NCBI RefSeq assembly: GCF_024347575.1 | Contig: NZ_AP025504.1 | Location: 992,001 to 1,056,000 of the forward strand | DNA: 64,000 nt | Direction of reading: 5' to 3' | From: Vibrio pelagius | GTDB lineage: Bacteria > Pseudomonadota > Gammaproteobacteria > Enterobacterales > Vibrionaceae | In this document: one piece after another, positions 7,847 through 16,465 of the stretch | Layout: each line of letters opens with the position of its first letter | Position numbering within the stretch: position 1 is the first letter of the stretch | Program-made: the position numbers and the translations under genes | Notes under the pieces: model-generated | Seen by the model: only the letters and a program-made list of their open reading frames with translations | The model's database searches: none | What the model was told of the DNA's origin: nothing

Positions 7847-8602
7847 TCAGTAAATAACTTCAATACCTTTATCGTTTAACTCTTCGATTACGCTCGCAGA
7901 TAGATTGCTATCGGTAATAATTCCGTTGAGTTCTTCTAGATCGAGTGCGTGGAAGCTTGCGACTCGACCATACTTGGTTGAATCTGATATTAAGTAGTTA
8001 GTTTGTGCCGCGCGCACTATGGCTTGTTTGACCGAAACTTTATTCTCATTGGGGGTGGATAGCCCTTTTAGGTTCCAAGATGAGGAAGAGATGAAGGCCA
8101 CATCGATGTTTACTCCGTTGAGAAACTCTGCAACTTTCCCTCCTACGCTCGATTGGTTTTCACGATCGATTTTGCCACCTGTATGGTAGATGTCACAACG
8201 GGTGTGATTCATTAAGTAAGCCGCGATTGAAAAATCATTTGTAATGATCAACAGATCGTTTCGACCTGCTAATTGATGAGCAATTTCTAGCGACGTTGTT
8301 CCTGCATCTAAGTAAATGGTGGCTTCCGATGAGATCAAGCTAGCCGCTACCTTACCTATCTGTATTTTCTCTAGCGCTTGTTGTTCAGCTTTTGCATCGT
8401 GTGAAAGTTCACTGTGAAGAGCTTGTGCAAGTTGAACACCACCAGACACAGAAATAACTTTTCCTGAAGACTCCAACTTTACGATATCTCGTCGAATTGT
8501 CATGTGTGAAACACCAAGGTGTTCTGTTAATTCAGAAATGCTGATCACTTCTTGATGTGATAAGAGCGATAAAATAGTGCGTTGGCGTTCTGCTGGAATC
8601 AT
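7847..8602 (-). CDS. DeoR-family repressor of the adjacent threonate operon
   Basis: A 251-residue DeoR/GlpR-type regulator. The N-terminal winged helix-turn-helix reads RQRTILSLLSHQEVISISEL through HLGVSHMTIRRD, the DeoR signature. The C-terminal sugar-phosphate-sensing domain has the DAGTTSLEIA loop near residues 99-108, where DeoR proteins bind a phosphorylated effector. It is divergent from ltnD and most likely represses that operon until an intermediate such as a 3-oxo-tetronate phosphate accumulates; the effector is inferred. Two matching 18-bp sites in opposite orientation flank the intergenic region, one 53 bp from its own start codon, so autoregulation is likely. Confidence 0.9.
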   Translation of the reverse strand: MIPAERQRTILSLLSHQEVISISELTEHLGVSHMTIRRDIVKLESSGKVISVSGGVQLAQALHSELSHDAKAEQQALEKIQIGKVAASLISSEATIYLDAGTTSLEIAHQLAGRNDLLIITNDFSIAAYLMNHTRCDIYHTGGKIDRENQSSVGGKVAEFLNGVNIDVAFISSSSWNLKGLSTPNENKVSVKQAIVRAAQTNYLISDSTKYGRVASFHALDLEELNGIITDSNLSASVIEELNDKGIEVIY

Positions 8603-8654
8603 GGATTTTCTTCTATGTCTTTGTTTTTCAAATATTCTATCAATCTTTGCTGGG

Positions 8655-8672
8655 TTTGTGAATATATGTGAA
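8655..8672 (-). promoter_or_regulatory. Candidate DeoR operator, regulator-proximal copy
   Basis: TTTGTGAATATATGTGAA on the plus strand. Its inverted copy lies at 8810-8827 with one mismatch. TGTGAA is repeated within the site, as is usual for DeoR-family targets, and a further TTTGTG follows at about 8673-8678. Confidence 0.6.
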
Positions 8673-8809
8673 TTTGTGTTCTGAATGTGGACATAGCTAT
8701 GTGGTTTGACGTTTGGAGTCTAGATTTTGTGCATCAAAAGGGATGAATCAGCAAATAGGTGTTAATTTTTGTTAAAAGTGTGACTTATCACTAAGTAGGA
8801 AGTACCACC

Positions 8810-8827
8810 TTCACATATAATCACAAA
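8810..8827 (+). promoter_or_regulatory. Candidate DeoR operator, operon-proximal copy
   Basis: TTCACATATAATCACAAA, the reverse complement of the site at 8655-8672 apart from one base. It sits 54 bp before the ltnD ATG, close to where the promoter should be. Confidence 0.6.
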
Positions 8828-8881
8828 CATAAACAAGAATTAACAAAATCTACTCATTTTTTCCAAGAAGGCATTGTTGTT

Positions 8882-9790
8882 ATGAATGAAGTTCGATCTG
8901 TCGGTGTTATCGGTTTAGGTTCCATGGGTATGGGCGCGGCAAAATCATGTGTGCGTGCAGGCCTTGATGTATATGGTTTCGACCTTAACCCGCAAGCTCT
9001 TGAAGAGCTGGGTTCATTTGGTGCGAAAGCAGTTTCTACCAATGCAGTTGAGTTCGCAGGCCAGCTAGATTCGGTTCTTGTTCTTGTTGTGAATGCAACT
9101 CAAGTTAACACAGTGTTGTTCAAAACGGGTCTCGCTGCGGCGCTCAAGGCAAATACGCCAGTCATGGTTTCTGCAACTATCTCAGCTGAAGATGCAAAAC
9201 AAATCGAAGCGAAGCTAGCAGAGCACAATCTCGTCATGCTAGATGCACCGGTTTCTGGTGGTGCAGTGAAAGCGGAAGCAGGTGAGATGACCATCATGGC
9301 GTCTGGCGCGCAAAGTACGTTTGATGTACTTGAACCAGTACTGAACGCAACTGCCGCTAAGGTTTACAACATCGGTGAAGCGATTGGCCTTGGTGCAACG
9401 GTGAAAATTATCCACCAATTGCTAGCGGGCGTTCATATCGCAGCAGGTGCGGAAGCGATGGCACTGGCGGCACGTGCAAACATCCCTCTTGATATGATGT
9501 ACGACGTGGTAACCAACGCAGCGGGTAACTCTTGGATGTTTGAGAACCGCATGAAGCATGTCGTAGATGGTGACTACTCACCAAAGTCTATGGTCGATAT
9601 CTTTGTGAAAGATCTAAATCTCGTATCGGATACAGCTAAAGATCTGAAATTCCCACTTCCTCTATCAAGTGCAGCGCTCAACATGTTTGTAAGTGCAAGC
9701 AATGCAGGTTTTGGTCAGGAAGATGATAGCGCTGTTATCAAGATCTTTGATGGCATCGAGCTTCCAGGTGTGGAAAGCAAACTGAAATAA
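8882..9790 (+). CDS. ltnD: L-threonate dehydrogenase (3-hydroxyisobutyrate dehydrogenase family)
   Basis: A 302-residue beta-hydroxyacid dehydrogenase. The dinucleotide site is GVIGLGSMGMGAAKS (residues 8-22), the substrate signature is DAPVSGGAVKAEAGEMTIM, and the catalytic Lys lies in GLGATVKIIHQLLAG. In the characterised acid-sugar pathway LtnD oxidises L-threonate at C2 to 2-oxo-tetronate with NAD+. The assignment rests on the next three genes being otnK, otnC and otnI in that order, which is the L-threonate/D-erythronate set. It is the first gene of the operon, with the divergent DeoR regulator upstream. Confidence 0.88.
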   Translation: MNEVRSVGVIGLGSMGMGAAKSCVRAGLDVYGFDLNPQALEELGSFGAKAVSTNAVEFAGQLDSVLVLVVNATQVNTVLFKTGLAAALKANTPVMVSATISAEDAKQIEAKLAEHNLVMLDAPVSGGAVKAEAGEMTIMASGAQSTFDVLEPVLNATAAKVYNIGEAIGLGATVKIIHQLLAGVHIAAGAEAMALAARANIPLDMMYDVVTNAAGNSWMFENRMKHVVDGDYSPKSMVDIFVKDLNLVSDTAKDLKFPLPLSSAALNMFVSASNAGFGQEDDSAVIKIFDGIELPGVESKLK

Positions 9791-9815
9791 GAGCAGGAAC
9801 ATCGGAGAATAAATT

Positions 9816-11072
9816 ATGTTATTAGGCGTTATCGCAGACGACTTTACTGGCGCGACCGACATTGCCGGTTTTCTAGTAGAAAACGGCATGCGCACAGTTC
9901 AGCTTAACGGTATTCCAAAAGAAGAGATTGAAGTTAACGCAGACGCGGTCGTGATCAGTCTCAAGTCTCGCTCTTGCCCTGTTGAGGAAGCAATCGAGGA
10001 TTCAGTCGCAGCACTGAAGTGGCTTCAAGCAAACGGCTGTCAGCAGTTTTACTTCAAGTATTGCTCAACGTTCGATAGCACAGCAGAAGGCAACATTGGT
10101 CCTGTAACGGATGCACTACTTGCTGAATTAGGTGAAGACTTCACCATGGTATGCCCTGCACTGCCGGTGAATGGTCGCACGGTTTACAACGGCCACCTGT
10201 TTGTATTCCAAGACCTACTGAGCGATTCAGGCATGCGTAACCACCCAGTGACGCCGATGACGGATTCAAGCCTTGTTCGCATGATGGATGCTCAATCTCA
10301 AGGCACCTCAGGTTTGGTGAATTTCCAAGTGATTGAGCAAGGCTCACAAGCGGTCACTGAGCGCTTCAAAGAGCTAAAAGTACAAGGTAATCGCTACGCA
10401 GTGGTTGACGCATTTAATGCAGAGCACCTTGTCACACTAGGCCAAGCAGCGAAATCGCTAAAATTGGTCACTGGTGGTTCAGGTCTGGCGGCAGGCATTG
10501 CGAAGAACTGGGTTGAACATCTAGAAGACCAAAGCGATGCGAAGCAAGCAGGTAATCCTGCAAAAGCGCCGACGGTCGTGTTCTCTGGTTCTTGTTCAGT
10601 GATGACGAACCAACAGGTTGCGGTTTACAAAGAAAAAGCGCCGCATTTCACGATTGATGTGAAAGCGTGTCTGACGGATGAAACTTATTCAAACCAAGTG
10701 CTTGATTGGGTGATGACAAACATTGAAAGCGAGTTTGCGCCACTGGTTTACGCAACTGCTGATGCAACAGCACTAAAAGCTATCCAACGAGAATTCGGCG
10801 CGCAGGCATCGAGCCATGCGGTCGAGCAATTCTTTAGCCACCTAGCCATCAAACTTCAGCAGCACGGGGTGAAAAACTTCATTGTGGCTGGTGGTGAAAC
10901 CTCCGGTGTGGTTACTCAAAGTCTATCCGTGAAAGGCTTCCATATTGGTCCTCAAATCGCACCGGGTGTGCCATGGGTTAAGTCGGTGGAAGGTGAGCTT
11001 TCACTTGCTCTTAAATCGGGCAACTTTGGCGATGAAGACTTTTTTGCTAAAGCTCAATCGTACTTTGTATAA
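9816..11072 (+). CDS. otnK: 3-oxo-tetronate 4-kinase
   Basis: A 418-residue four-carbon acid-sugar kinase (DUF1537 N- and C-terminal domains). The N-terminal DDFTGATDIAGFLVENG block is the family hallmark. The C-terminal nucleotide-binding domain shows VFSGSCSVMTNQQV and VAGGETSGVV. OtnK phosphorylates 3-oxo-tetronate (made from L-threonate via LtnD and OtnI) to 3-oxo-tetronate 4-phosphate. GGAG lies ahead of the ATG at 9816, 25 bp after ltnD. Full family length. Confidence 0.9.
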   Translation: MLLGVIADDFTGATDIAGFLVENGMRTVQLNGIPKEEIEVNADAVVISLKSRSCPVEEAIEDSVAALKWLQANGCQQFYFKYCSTFDSTAEGNIGPVTDALLAELGEDFTMVCPALPVNGRTVYNGHLFVFQDLLSDSGMRNHPVTPMTDSSLVRMMDAQSQGTSGLVNFQVIEQGSQAVTERFKELKVQGNRYAVVDAFNAEHLVTLGQAAKSLKLVTGGSGLAAGIAKNWVEHLEDQSDAKQAGNPAKAPTVVFSGSCSVMTNQQVAVYKEKAPHFTIDVKACLTDETYSNQVLDWVMTNIESEFAPLVYATADATALKAIQREFGAQASSHAVEQFFSHLAIKLQQHGVKNFIVAGGETSGVVTQSLSVKGFHIGPQIAPGVPWVKSVEGELSLALKSGNFGDEDFFAKAQSYFV

Positions 11073-11083
11073 GTGAGGCTGTG

Positions 11084-11731
11084 ATGAGTATTAATGTTAT
11101 GACAGAGCAACAACTGCGTGAGCAAATGGTTACCCTGGCTCGTTCGATGTTTGAACGTGGTTATGCAACAGGCGGTGCAGGTAACCTTTCTCTGAAACTG
11201 CCAAATGGTCACTTTCTGGCAACGCCAACCGGCTCATCGTTTGGTCGTTTGGTTGCTGAAGAGCTTTCGGTCGTGGATATTGATGGCAATCATATCTCAG
11301 GTAAAAAACCATCAAAAGAGGTGGCTTTCCACCTAGCTATTTATCGCAATAACTCAGAATGCAATGCGATTGTGCATCTGCATTCGACTTACCTGACAGC
11401 GCTCTCTTGCCTAGATGGTTTAGATCGGGAGAGTGCTATCAAAGCCTTCACACCTTACTTTGTAATGCGCATTGGCGAACTACCAGTGATTCCTTATCTG
11501 CGTCCGGGTGATCCGCAAATCGCAGAAGAGCTTGCACAGCGAGCAGGGGATTATCGCGCTTTCTTGCTGGCGAACCATGGTCCAGTAATCACAGGGACTG
11601 ATTTTGAAGATGCAGTCGATAACGCTGAAGAGTTGGAAGAGACAGCAAAACTGGCGTTCATTCTGAAAGACAGCAACATCCGTTACCTAACGGATGCTGA
11701 GGTTCAAGACCTAAAAGGGAGAGGTAAATAA
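11084..11731 (+). CDS. otnC: 3-oxo-tetronate 4-phosphate decarboxylase (class II aldolase fold)
   Basis: A 215-residue zinc-dependent class II aldolase/adducin-family protein. Metal ligands are expected in HLHSTYL and in NHGPVITG. GGAGNLS and TPTGSSFGRL form the phosphate-binding region. OtnC decarboxylates 3-oxo-tetronate 4-phosphate to dihydroxyacetone phosphate, which enters glycolysis. The ATG at 11084 follows GAGG at 11075-11078. A GTG three bases earlier also starts in frame. Its stop overlaps the otnI start (TAATG), a sign of translational coupling. Confidence 0.88.
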   Translation: MSINVMTEQQLREQMVTLARSMFERGYATGGAGNLSLKLPNGHFLATPTGSSFGRLVAEELSVVDIDGNHISGKKPSKEVAFHLAIYRNNSECNAIVHLHSTYLTALSCLDGLDRESAIKAFTPYFVMRIGELPVIPYLRPGDPQIAEELAQRAGDYRAFLLANHGPVITGTDFEDAVDNAEELEETAKLAFILKDSNIRYLTDAEVQDLKGRGK

Positions 11732-12507
11732 TGGCTAAGTTCGCGGCAAACCTGACCATGCTATTCACAGAAGTTCCGTTTTTAGAGCGTTTCGAGAAAG
11801 CGCACCAAGCTGGCTTCAAAGCGGTGGAATACCTTTTCCCATACCCATTCGAAGCTCATGAGCTCGCAAACCAGATGGAGCAGTTTGGCTTTGAACAAGC
11901 ACTGTTCAATATGCCTCCAGGCGATTGGGATGCGGGGGAGCGTGGCTTTGCGGCTATCCCAGGCCGTGAAGAAGAGTTCAAAGCGAGCGTCGAAACTGCG
12001 CTGATGTATGCCAACGCGCTGAACTGCAAAAAGGTTCACGCCATGTCTGGCATTGTTGATGCGCGTTTCAGTCGTGAACAGCACATTGATACCTTCATCT
12101 CGAACATTCGCTATGCAGCTGACAAATTTGCAGAGCAGGGCATCGAGCTGATGATTGAACCGCTGAACAATCGCGATGTGCCGAACTACTTTGTCGCGCA
12201 TCAACGTGAAACCGTAGAGCTTATCAAGCAAGTGGATCGTCCAAACGTGAAATTGCAGCTCGACTTATACCACGCGCAAATTATGGATGGTGACTTAAGT
12301 ACATTGATTCACGATGTCGCGCCATATACCGGTCATATTCAAATCGCATCAGTACCTGAACGACACGAACCGTCAGAAGGTGAGATTAACTACCCGCACC
12401 TTTTCACTGTTTTGGATAACTCCGGTTACCAAGGTTGGATTGGTTGTGAGTACAACCCAAGAAACACAACAGAACAAGGTCTCGGTTGGGTCAAGCCGTA
12501 TCTCTAA
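11731..12507 (+). CDS. otnI: 2-oxo-tetronate isomerase (hydroxypyruvate isomerase family)
   Basis: A 258-residue TIM-barrel protein of the Hyi/AP-endonuclease-2 superfamily. The metal-binding acidic residues sit in MIEPLNNRDVPNYF, LQLDLYHAQIMDGD and the C-terminal IGCEYNPR. HIQIASVPERHEP is the family signature. In the L-threonate route OtnI isomerises 2-oxo-tetronate to 3-oxo-tetronate, the OtnK substrate. Hydroxypyruvate isomerase activity is possible on sequence alone, but the neighbours favour OtnI. It overlaps otnC by one base. Confidence 0.87.
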   Translation: MAKFAANLTMLFTEVPFLERFEKAHQAGFKAVEYLFPYPFEAHELANQMEQFGFEQALFNMPPGDWDAGERGFAAIPGREEEFKASVETALMYANALNCKKVHAMSGIVDARFSREQHIDTFISNIRYAADKFAEQGIELMIEPLNNRDVPNYFVAHQRETVELIKQVDRPNVKLQLDLYHAQIMDGDLSTLIHDVAPYTGHIQIASVPERHEPSEGEINYPHLFTVLDNSGYQGWIGCEYNPRNTTEQGLGWVKPYL

Positions 12508-12588
12508 TCAGTCACTTCAACCAAGAACCGATTAACAGAATAAATAATTCGACGATTTAACAAAGAATAAATCGCTTGCATAGAAAGC

Positions 12589-12616
12589 ACTGTGGGTAGA
12601 CCGAACTGCCCGCAGT
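12589..12616 (+). other. Intercistronic stem-loop between otnI and the permease gene
   Basis: ACTGTGGG at 12589-12596 pairs with CCCGCAGT at 12609-12616 (one G-U pair). No T run follows, so it may be an mRNA-stability or processing element separating the enzyme genes from the permease rather than a terminator. Confidence 0.4.
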
Positions 12617-12653
12617 ACTTCCCTACAAAATAAGAAACAAAAGGAAATTAAAA

Positions 12654-14108
12654 ATGGACGGAGCATTGATAGGCATTGTGATTGGTATTATTGCCATGAT
12701 GGGAATGATCATTAAAACGCGTATTCCAGTAGCACTCGCAATGGTTATTTCAAGCATTATCATGGGGCTATTCGCAGGAATGGCACCAACTGAATTAATT
12801 GATGCAATCAAAGCAGGCTTTGGCGGCGTGCTTGGCGGTATCGGCCTCATCATCGCGTTTGGCGTGATCATGGGCGCGTGTTTTGAACGCTCTGGTGCGG
12901 CGGTTCGTATGGCGAAAACCTTCGTTAAGCTGTGTGGTAAAGGTCGAGAAGATCTCGCACTTGGCTTCACTGGTGTGCTAGTGGCGATTCCAGTTTTCTG
13001 TGATTCTGCGTACGTTATTTTACACTCTCTTGTTCGCGCAATTTCACGAGACACAGGTAAATCTGCCGTTGGTCTAGGTGTTACATTAGCACTTGGTCTA
13101 CTTATTACTCACGCTCTTGTGCCACCTACACCAGGTCCGGTTGCTGTCGCAGGAATTCTAGGTGTCGACCTTGGTCAATATATGTTGTGGGGCTTAATGG
13201 TTTCAATCCCTATGATGCTATTGTCGATGATCTACATCCGCCGCGTAGGTAACGAATACTACCGTGTGCCAAATGGTGAAACATGGATCACTAACCAAGC
13301 CGATTGGGCGAACTTAGAAAAAGTTGAGGCGACAGATGACAAACAGCTTCCAAGCAACTTCTTATCTTTCGGCCCTATACTGATTCCTATCGTACTTATC
13401 CTCATTAATACACTAGTGGGTAAAGGTGACACCGCGTTGCATACTGTTCTATCACTGTTAGGTAATCCTGTCGTTGCAGTGGGTATTGGCGTGCTTATGG
13501 CGCTTTATGGCCTAACAATGAAAATTGAACGCAAAGACATGGTGGGTTCAATGGACGACGCACTCTCTACTACGGGTCTAATCCTTGTTGTGACGGGTTG
13601 TGGTGGTGCTATGGGTGCAGTTCTTAAAGCATCAGGTGCTGGCCCACAGGTCGCTGACGTTATCGCAAGCAGTGGCATACCACCATTATTGGTACCACTA
13701 GCGATTGCCTCAATGCTTCGTTTGATCCAAGGTTCAGCAACGGCATCAATGATGGTAGCAGCCACGATGACACTGCCATTGGTTGAAACACTTGGTCTTG
13801 ACCCTGTTTTCGTAGCACTGGCATGCGCGGTTGGCCCGGTTGGCTTCTCACACCTAAATGACTCTTACTTCCATATCATTAACCGAACTTTGGGTATCAC
13901 TGAGTTAACTGATCAAATCAAGATCTGGTCAGTTTCATCAACGATTGCTTGGGCAATTGGTGCATCTATCATCATGATTTTGAACTTAGTGTTTGGTAAG
14001 GGCGGCACGATGATCGACCCATTAGTACCAATTGCTGTACTTGGCGCGATTATGGTGTGGTTAAAATCTAAAGAGAAGTCACAAGTAAAAGCTGCAGCAG
14101 CAAGCTAA
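12654..14108 (+). CDS. GntP-family sugar-acid permease
   Basis: A 484-residue inner-membrane transporter of the gluconate:H+ symporter (GntP) family with about 12 hydrophobic segments. Conserved stretches include GFGGVLGGIGLIIAFGVIMG, the HALVPPTPGPVA motif and LRLIQGSATASMMVAAT in the C-terminal half. GntP proteins import gluconate, fructuronate and related acids. Here the operon context predicts L-threonate or another tetronate, possibly glycerate. AAAGGAAA sits just before the start. The 146-bp gap after otnI contains a stem-loop that could set a different expression level. Confidence 0.9.
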   Translation: MDGALIGIVIGIIAMMGMIIKTRIPVALAMVISSIIMGLFAGMAPTELIDAIKAGFGGVLGGIGLIIAFGVIMGACFERSGAAVRMAKTFVKLCGKGREDLALGFTGVLVAIPVFCDSAYVILHSLVRAISRDTGKSAVGLGVTLALGLLITHALVPPTPGPVAVAGILGVDLGQYMLWGLMVSIPMMLLSMIYIRRVGNEYYRVPNGETWITNQADWANLEKVEATDDKQLPSNFLSFGPILIPIVLILINTLVGKGDTALHTVLSLLGNPVVAVGIGVLMALYGLTMKIERKDMVGSMDDALSTTGLILVVTGCGGAMGAVLKASGAGPQVADVIASSGIPPLLVPLAIASMLRLIQGSATASMMVAATMTLPLVETLGLDPVFVALACAVGPVGFSHLNDSYFHIINRTLGITELTDQIKIWSVSSTIAWAIGASIIMILNLVFGKGGTMIDPLVPIAVLGAIMVWLKSKEKSQVKAAAAS

Positions 14109-14129
14109 CACCGCATCTCTGGTTATACT

Positions 14130-14170
14130 GCCCCTATCGTTTGATTGGATTATCGATCACTCATAGGGGC
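14130..14170 (+). other. Inverted repeat in front of the glycerate kinase start
   Basis: GCCCCTAT at 14130-14137 is perfectly complementary to ATAGGGGC at 14163-14170, 18 bp before the ATG. It has no T run and may influence translation of the last gene of the operon. Confidence 0.4.
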
Positions 14171-14188
14171 TTATTGGATCTACGAATT

Positions 14189-15358
14189 ATGAAAATAGTT
14201 ATCGCACCCGACTCATTCAAAGAGTCATTAGACGCTGCTTCTGTGGCGAAATGTATTGAAAACGGATTTCGAGAAGTATTTCCGGATGCAGAGTATGTCG
14301 CACTTCCTCTCGCCGATGGCGGAGAAGGCACTGTCGATGTGTTACTTCAGGGATTGTCGGGGAACAAGTACACCTCTGAAGTCATGGGGCCACTTGGTGA
14401 TAGCGTTGCCGCACAATGGGCAATGTTAGAGCCTTCGCACACCAATCCAAAGCGTACTGCTCTTATTGAGATTGCCGCAGCGTCCGGTTTGGATTTGGTC
14501 GCTCCAGAAAAGCGTAACCCGATGCTAGCGACGTCGTTTGGTACTGGGCAATTAATGCTTGAGGCGATAGAGCAAGGTGCAGAGGCGATCATACTTGGTT
14601 TAGGCGGCAGTGCGACCAATGATGGCGGTGCAGGTATTGTTCAGGCACTAGGAGGGAAACTGCTTGATGACCAAGGTAAGGAGATCGCGTTAGGTGGATT
14701 TGCTCTGTCTCAACTAACGACGATCGACCTTTCAGGATTAGATGAGCGCTTGTGTAATATTGACCTGACAGTTGCCTGTGATGTTGCAAATCCACTTTGC
14801 GGTGAAAATGGTGCGAGTCATATCTTTGGGCCACAGAAAGGGGCATCGTCTGAACAAGTACAAGCGTTAGATTCGGCTCTTTATCACTTTGCGACCGTTT
14901 CAATGCAACAACACTCTAGCATTGCCAAAAGCGACACTTTAGAAATATCAGGCTATGGGGCTGCGGGTGGCACGCCAATGGGATTGAGCTTGCTGTTTTC
15001 AATGCAGTTAAAGCCAGGTATTGAGATGGTGCTCGATACGCTTAATGCTGACGAGGTCCTTAAAGGCGCTTCACTGGTTGTGACTGGAGAAGGGCAGATG
15101 GACAATCAAACCCTGCAGGGCAAAACCCCTTTCGGTATTGCGCAGCGAGCACAAAAACAGGGTATTCCAACGATAGGAATCGCTGGATCGCTGGGCACTG
15201 AAGTTGATGAACTCTACTCGGCGATAGGAGCACTTTTCGGTACTGTGCGCTCTCCTCAGCTTCTAGAGCAAGTGTTGGGAGAGGCAGAAGTTAATTTAAC
15301 TCGAACCGCACGAAACATAGCAGCGACGCTAAAAGTCGGGTCTAAGATCTTTAGCTAA
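14189..15358 (+). CDS. Glycerate kinase (GlxK/GarK family)
   Basis: A 389-residue type II glycerate kinase, cytoplasmic. The N-terminal MKIVIAPDSFKESLDA, PLADGGEGTVDVL and GLGGSATNDGGAGI blocks are the family hallmarks. It phosphorylates D-glycerate, to 2-phosphoglycerate in the characterised GarK/GlxK enzymes. The start at 14189 is placed at the conserved MKIVIAPDSFK; the Shine-Dalgarno is weak. Nothing in the LtnD-OtnIKC route makes glycerate, so its inclusion suggests the operon also handles glycerate, tartronate-type or another acid. It ends at a good terminator. Confidence 0.9.
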   Translation: MKIVIAPDSFKESLDAASVAKCIENGFREVFPDAEYVALPLADGGEGTVDVLLQGLSGNKYTSEVMGPLGDSVAAQWAMLEPSHTNPKRTALIEIAAASGLDLVAPEKRNPMLATSFGTGQLMLEAIEQGAEAIILGLGGSATNDGGAGIVQALGGKLLDDQGKEIALGGFALSQLTTIDLSGLDERLCNIDLTVACDVANPLCGENGASHIFGPQKGASSEQVQALDSALYHFATVSMQQHSSIAKSDTLEISGYGAAGGTPMGLSLLFSMQLKPGIEMVLDTLNADEVLKGASLVVTGEGQMDNQTLQGKTPFGIAQRAQKQGIPTIGIAGSLGTEVDELYSAIGALFGTVRSPQLLEQVLGEAEVNLTRTARNIAATLKVGSKIFS

Positions 15359-15390
15359 ACTCACCAAGCGAGCTTCTCTAAGTCTTTGTT

Positions 15391-15420
15391 GCCGCTGATG
15401 ATCTCGCCAGCGGCGTTTTA
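15391..15420 (+). terminator. Terminator of the threonate operon
   Basis: GCCGCTG (15391-15397) pairs with CAGCGGC (15408-15414), followed by GTTTTA. Confidence 0.7.
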
Positions 15421-15529
15421 GGCGATAGATTTTGCCTATCAAATCTATAAATTTATCCCATTATCATTTGAGGCTAGCGAGCTTTACTATTACTTCTATC
15501 GGTTTTAGATCAGCAAATAGAGTAGAAAA

Positions 15530-16402
15530 ATGGGTAAGAAAGCACTGATTGTAGAAGGCGGGGCAATGCGTGGGATTTTCGCAGCGGGTGTATTAGATGC
15601 ATTCATGGCGGAAGAGTTTAAGCCGTATGATTTTGCAGTTGGTGTGTCAGCCGGTGTTTCTAATTTAATCGGCTACCTCTCTAATGCGCCTCGTCGTAGC
15701 CTAGATGTGATCACCACCATGGCGACAGACAAAGCCTTTTTTAACCCAGCGCGTTTTGCCAAAGGGGGAAATTTGGTTGACGTGAAATGGTTGTGGGAAG
15801 AGTCTAACGTGCGTTACCCATTAGATTACAGCCGTTTGTTTGGTGAGACCCCATTTTACGCTGCTGTGACTAATGTTGAAACAGGCAACGCAAATTACTA
15901 TCAGCTGAAGCCAGAAAATCTATCCAATGTCGTAGAGGCGACCACCGCTCTGCCTATTGCGTATCGAGAAACACCGTGCTTTTCAGGTGGTTGTTATACC
16001 GATGGTGGTGTGGCAGATTCTATTCCCGTTCGAGAAGCTTATCGTCGCGGTGCGCGTGATATTACGGTGATCTTATCGCATCCATTGAGCTATCAGATGA
16101 AGCCACAGAAATATCAGTGGGTGATCAAAAAGCTACTTTCAAAGTACCCCAATATTGCAGAATCGATGGCGGTACGTGCTGAAAACTATAACCAGTCGCT
16201 AGAGTTTATTCGTAACCCACCGAAGGATGCCAAGATCAAAGTGATCGCGCCACCAGAGAATTTTGCAGTAAAAAGGCTAACTATGGATCAATCTTTGTTG
16301 AGTGAGGGTTACCAAATGGGTATCGATGCGGGTAATGAACATTTAGCGATTAGAAATGGAATGCATGGTTTGGATACAGAAAACTGCCATTTTTGTATTT
16401 AG
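15530..16402 (+). CDS. Patatin-like phospholipase (YjjU-like)
   Basis: A 290-residue patatin-fold serine lipase/acylhydrolase. The oxyanion motif GGAMRG is at residues 10-15, the nucleophile Ser40 lies in GVSAG, and the catalytic Asp158 in TDGGVADS completes the Ser-Asp dyad. There is no signal peptide, so it is cytoplasmic or injected. It resembles the YjjU family of bacterial patatins, which act on phospholipids or lysophospholipids in vitro. No secretion or effector genes are nearby. Confidence 0.88.
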   Translation: MGKKALIVEGGAMRGIFAAGVLDAFMAEEFKPYDFAVGVSAGVSNLIGYLSNAPRRSLDVITTMATDKAFFNPARFAKGGNLVDVKWLWEESNVRYPLDYSRLFGETPFYAAVTNVETGNANYYQLKPENLSNVVEATTALPIAYRETPCFSGGCYTDGGVADSIPVREAYRRGARDITVILSHPLSYQMKPQKYQWVIKKLLSKYPNIAESMAVRAENYNQSLEFIRNPPKDAKIKVIAPPENFAVKRLTMDQSLLSEGYQMGIDAGNEHLAIRNGMHGLDTENCHFCI

Positions 16403-16415
16403 ACCATTTTAATGC

Positions 16416-16443
16416 ACCACGAGCCTTTGGGTGGGCTCGTGGT
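16416..16443. terminator. Strong hairpin between convergent genes
   Basis: ACCACGAGCC (16416-16425) is perfectly complementary to GGCTCGTGGT (16434-16443), between the patatin gene and the convergent ldhA. The T run is poor on both strands, so it may work as a bidirectional or Rho-assisted end. Confidence 0.5.
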
Positions 16444-16465
16444 AAATAGGGCATAGCTCTATCGA

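Noticed and set aside
11782..12231. 149-codon antisense frame over otnI
   Set aside because: Shadow of a well-supported gene; no start signal or recognisable protein.
12623..13054. 143-codon antisense frame over the GntP permease gene
   Set aside because: Low-complexity Ile/Met/Pro-rich shadow of membrane-protein codons.
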